From assembly GCF_011761635.1 (NCBI RefSeq), contig NZ_JAASRN010000001.1:186001-250000 (forward strand): a DNA stretch of 64,000 nt. Direction: 5' to 3'. Shown here one piece after another: positions 62,410 to 64,000 of the stretch. Numbering within the stretch: position 1 is the first letter of the stretch; the number at the start of each line of letters is the position of its first letter. The DNA comes from Thermonema lapsum (GTDB lineage: Bacteria; Bacteroidota; Bacteroidia; Cytophagales; Thermonemataceae). The notes beneath the pieces were generated by a model that did not search any database, was not told the origin of the DNA, and saw nothing but the letters and a program-made list of their open reading frames with translations. Both the position numbers and the translations under genes were made by a program.

Positions 62410-62436
62410 AAAGGCTGCCTTTTGCAGGTAGCCTTT
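62410..62436 (+). terminator. Bidirectional terminator between the nucleotidase-domain and YceI-like genes
   Basis: AAAGGCTGCC (62410-62419), loop TTTTGCA, GGTAGCCTTT (62427-62436), lying between convergent genes; T-rich on the plus side. Confidence 0.75.
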
Positions 62437-62460
62437 GCTTTTTGAGTGATGCCTACGTTT

Positions 62461-63115
62461 TTATTGGCAATCTTTGTTGACGCTTGCTTCGGCATACAGG
62501 CTCACCTCGGACCACAGCACCGACTTGCCGTCGGGACCAGTATGCAGCTCTTTGCAGACTTCATTGAGCGCTTTGATGCCGCTGCCTGCATTCCATTCTT
62601 CCACGTTGATCGTGGCATGGAGGCTTACCTTCTCTTCGCTTAGAGAAAGGTTAACAGGGACTTGCTTGGTGATACCGTTCATTTCTATGCTCAACAGGGC
62701 TTGGCTGTCATTGATGATAGAGTCCACGCGGGCTTTCAGCACTACCTGATCGCCTTCCGTCTTGGCAAAAGAGCCAAAGAAGTACTGGGCTATCTTGGCG
62801 TCACGTTCAGGATTTTGGGTATCTACGCTATTGGTTGGGATGCTTATGCTCGCTCCTTTCAACAATGCTTGCAGAGAAGACGCTTTTTCTTGTGCCAACT
62901 GCACCGTATATTTTTTGAAGCTGCCACTTACAGCGGCTTTCTCGGTGAACTTATAGGCAGTCCATGTGAGGGTAGTCTCGCCTAAGCTGTAGCGGCAATC
63001 AGTGGCTGTTTGGGTGGTTTGAGTGCTGTCGGTGGTGCTGCTTTCTTGTTTTTCTTCTTGCGAACCGCAGCTCCATAACAGCCCAAGCAGTCCAATGGAT
63101 AAGATGACTTTTCAT
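62461..63115 (-). pseudogene. YceI-like lipoprotein gene with apparent frameshift at codon 2
   Basis: The long frame reads KVILSIGLLGLLWSCGSQEEK (lipoprotein signal with Cys), a Ser/Thr/Gln linker, YSLGETTLTWTAYKFTEKAAVSGSFK (YceI-type strands) and ends SLYAEASVNKDCQ. The only suitable ATG (63115-63113) is one base out of frame: ATGAAAAGTC would need three A's. The mature protein would be about 195 residues and otherwise looks intact. Either a sequencing error in the A4 run (63112-63109) or a recent loss. Downstream of ftsW on the same strand. Confidence 0.7.
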
Positions 63116-63147
63116 AGGTTTGTTTTTTTGATTGAAAAAACATTTGA

Positions 63148-64000
63148 TTAATTGTTTTGTTCGACAATATCGCCCCGGCTGACACTTAGTATAATGCCTA
63201 TTGCCAAGCCGGTAAAAAGGAGGGAGGTTCCCCCCATGCTTACCAATGGAAGCGGCAAGCCGGTAATTGGCACCAAGCCTACGGCTACCGCCATGTTTGC
63301 CATGGCTTGTACTACCAAGCTAAAAGAAAGCCCGGCAGCGAGCAGCCCGCCAAAAGCCCGATGACTGCGCGAAAGAATCATCATACCACGATAAAGGAGA
63401 CCCAAGTACAGAAATACAACGAAAGCCCCGCCCACTAAACCATATTCTTCTACAATGATGGCAAAGATGAAATCAGAGAAGGGGTTGGGCAATATGTTAC
63501 GCTGCGTGCTGTTGCCGGGTCCTTTGCCGGTAAGCCCTCCCGTGGCAATGGCTATATAAGATTGCTCCGCCTGAAAGGGCACCTCTTCTTTATTTAAATA
63601 GCTTTCTATACGACTCTTTACGGTAGCGGCTCGCTCACCGAAGGAAAGGGCTATAAACAAAGCTGCGGCACCAATCAGCAAAACGGTGAAGAAGTAACGT
63701 AAGGGCACCCGCCCGATGAACATAATGAGCAGGCTGGTCATGAACAAAATCAAGGCGTTGGAGAAATTGCTGAGCCCTATGAGCCCGCAGATTAAGCCTA
63801 CCCAAAAAAGCATGGGCAATAATCCCTCTTGGATATCGTCGATGCGATGTTGCCGTTTAGAAAGCATGGCAGCCAAATGCGAAATGAGTGCCAACTTAGC
63901 CAAGTCGGATGGCTGAAAGGATTGATTAATGAAAGGGATGGTAATCCACCGGCTGGCTTCGTTGATGCTGGTGCCATACAGTTGCGCAATGAGGAGTAAG
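63148..64000 (-). CDS. ftsW: Cell division SEDS protein FtsW (partial)
   Basis: The 3' part, 283 residues, of a SEDS glycosyltransferase; the 5' end is outside the window. Recognisable segments: QPSDLAKLALISHLA, SYIAIATGGLTGKGPGNSTQ, NPFSDFIFAIIVEEYGLVGG and PLVSMGGTSLL. FtsW is preferred over RodA because of GKGPGNSTQRN and SDFIFAII. It polymerises septal peptidoglycan. It ends 32 bp before the YceI-like gene on the same strand. Confidence 0.93.
   Translation of the reverse strand, partial: LLLIAQLYGTSINEASRWITIPFINQSFQPSDLAKLALISHLAAMLSKRQHRIDDIQEGLLPMLFWVGLICGLIGLSNFSNALILFMTSLLIMFIGRVPLRYFFTVLLIGAAALFIALSFGERAATVKSRIESYLNKEEVPFQAEQSYIAIATGGLTGKGPGNSTQRNILPNPFSDFIFAIIVEEYGLVGGAFVVFLYLGLLYRGMMILSRSHRAFGGLLAAGLSFSLVVQAMANMAVAVGLVPITGLPLPLVSMGGTSLLFTGLAIGIILSVSRGDIVEQNN

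Noticed and set aside
1-64000. CRISPR arrays, tRNA or rRNA genes
   Set aside because: No regularly spaced direct repeats and no tRNA-like TpsiC or anticodon-loop pattern were seen in the gaps.

Overview
The window looks like chromosomal DNA of a Bacteroidota bacterium, probably a Cytophagales-type aerobe. The evidence is an alternative complex III (ActABCDEF) to cytochrome aa3 oxidase operon, families typical of Bacteroidota (DUF3822, DUF4293, DUF2279), type IX secretion (T9SS) C-terminal sorting tails, and promoters of the Bacteroidota form TTTG-N17-21-TAnnTTTG. No rRNA, tRNA, CRISPR array, phage or plasmid module was seen.

Layout. 1-15.7 kb is a respiratory block: nuoM (complex I, cut by the window edge) diverges from actABCDEF-coxBA, which ends in a strong terminator and is followed by ctaA-ctaB for heme A synthesis. 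15.7-30 kb is mixed housekeeping: a YigZ-family protein, a two-component-type propeller sensor with a PP2C phosphatase output joined to a DMT permease, a PiT-like phosphate transporter, a DUF2279 protein, an orphan ABC ATPase overlapping ispF, hemN, DUF3822, a pilin-like single-TM protein, an MltD-like transglycosylase and an M16-like protein without its zinc motif. 30-39 kb has an FtsX-type permease, a secreted M36 metalloprotease, murE, and an hpf-xerC-rpsU group on the minus strand.

40.3-47.6 kb is an accessory surface-glycan cluster: two SAM methyltransferases, GT4, GT2, GT8 and another glycosyltransferase-like gene. It holds a 5'-truncated, frameshifted IS1-family remnant and a glycosyltransferase fragment, so its distal half has been eroding. 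47.6-64 kb returns to core genes: a SNF2 helicase, a PD40 protein, aat, a PorE-like TPR/PD40/OmpA lipoprotein, a secreted M12-type metalloprotease, a membrane winged-helix-like protein, a MATE exporter, a YtcJ-type amidohydrolase lipoprotein, a small RanBP2-type zinc-finger protein, an orphan 5'-nucleotidase C-terminal domain, a YceI-like lipoprotein with an apparent frameshift at codon 2, and ftsW (cut by the window end).

How the genes work together. NuoM contributes to quinone reduction. ActA-F oxidises quinol and passes electrons through c-type hemes to CoxAB, and CtaA/CtaB make the oxidase cofactor. Oxidase subunits III/IV are not in the window. The two secreted metalloproteases carry probable T9SS tails, and the PorE-like protein may belong to that machinery. 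MurE, FtsW and the MltD-like enzyme serve the cell wall. The most notable regulatory locus is rpsU: a clean promoter, a hairpin at the start of the transcript and an unusually strong Shine-Dalgarno match in a phylum that largely ignores such sequences. I found no clearly new multi-gene defence or mobile system. All family calls come from reading motifs, not from database searches.
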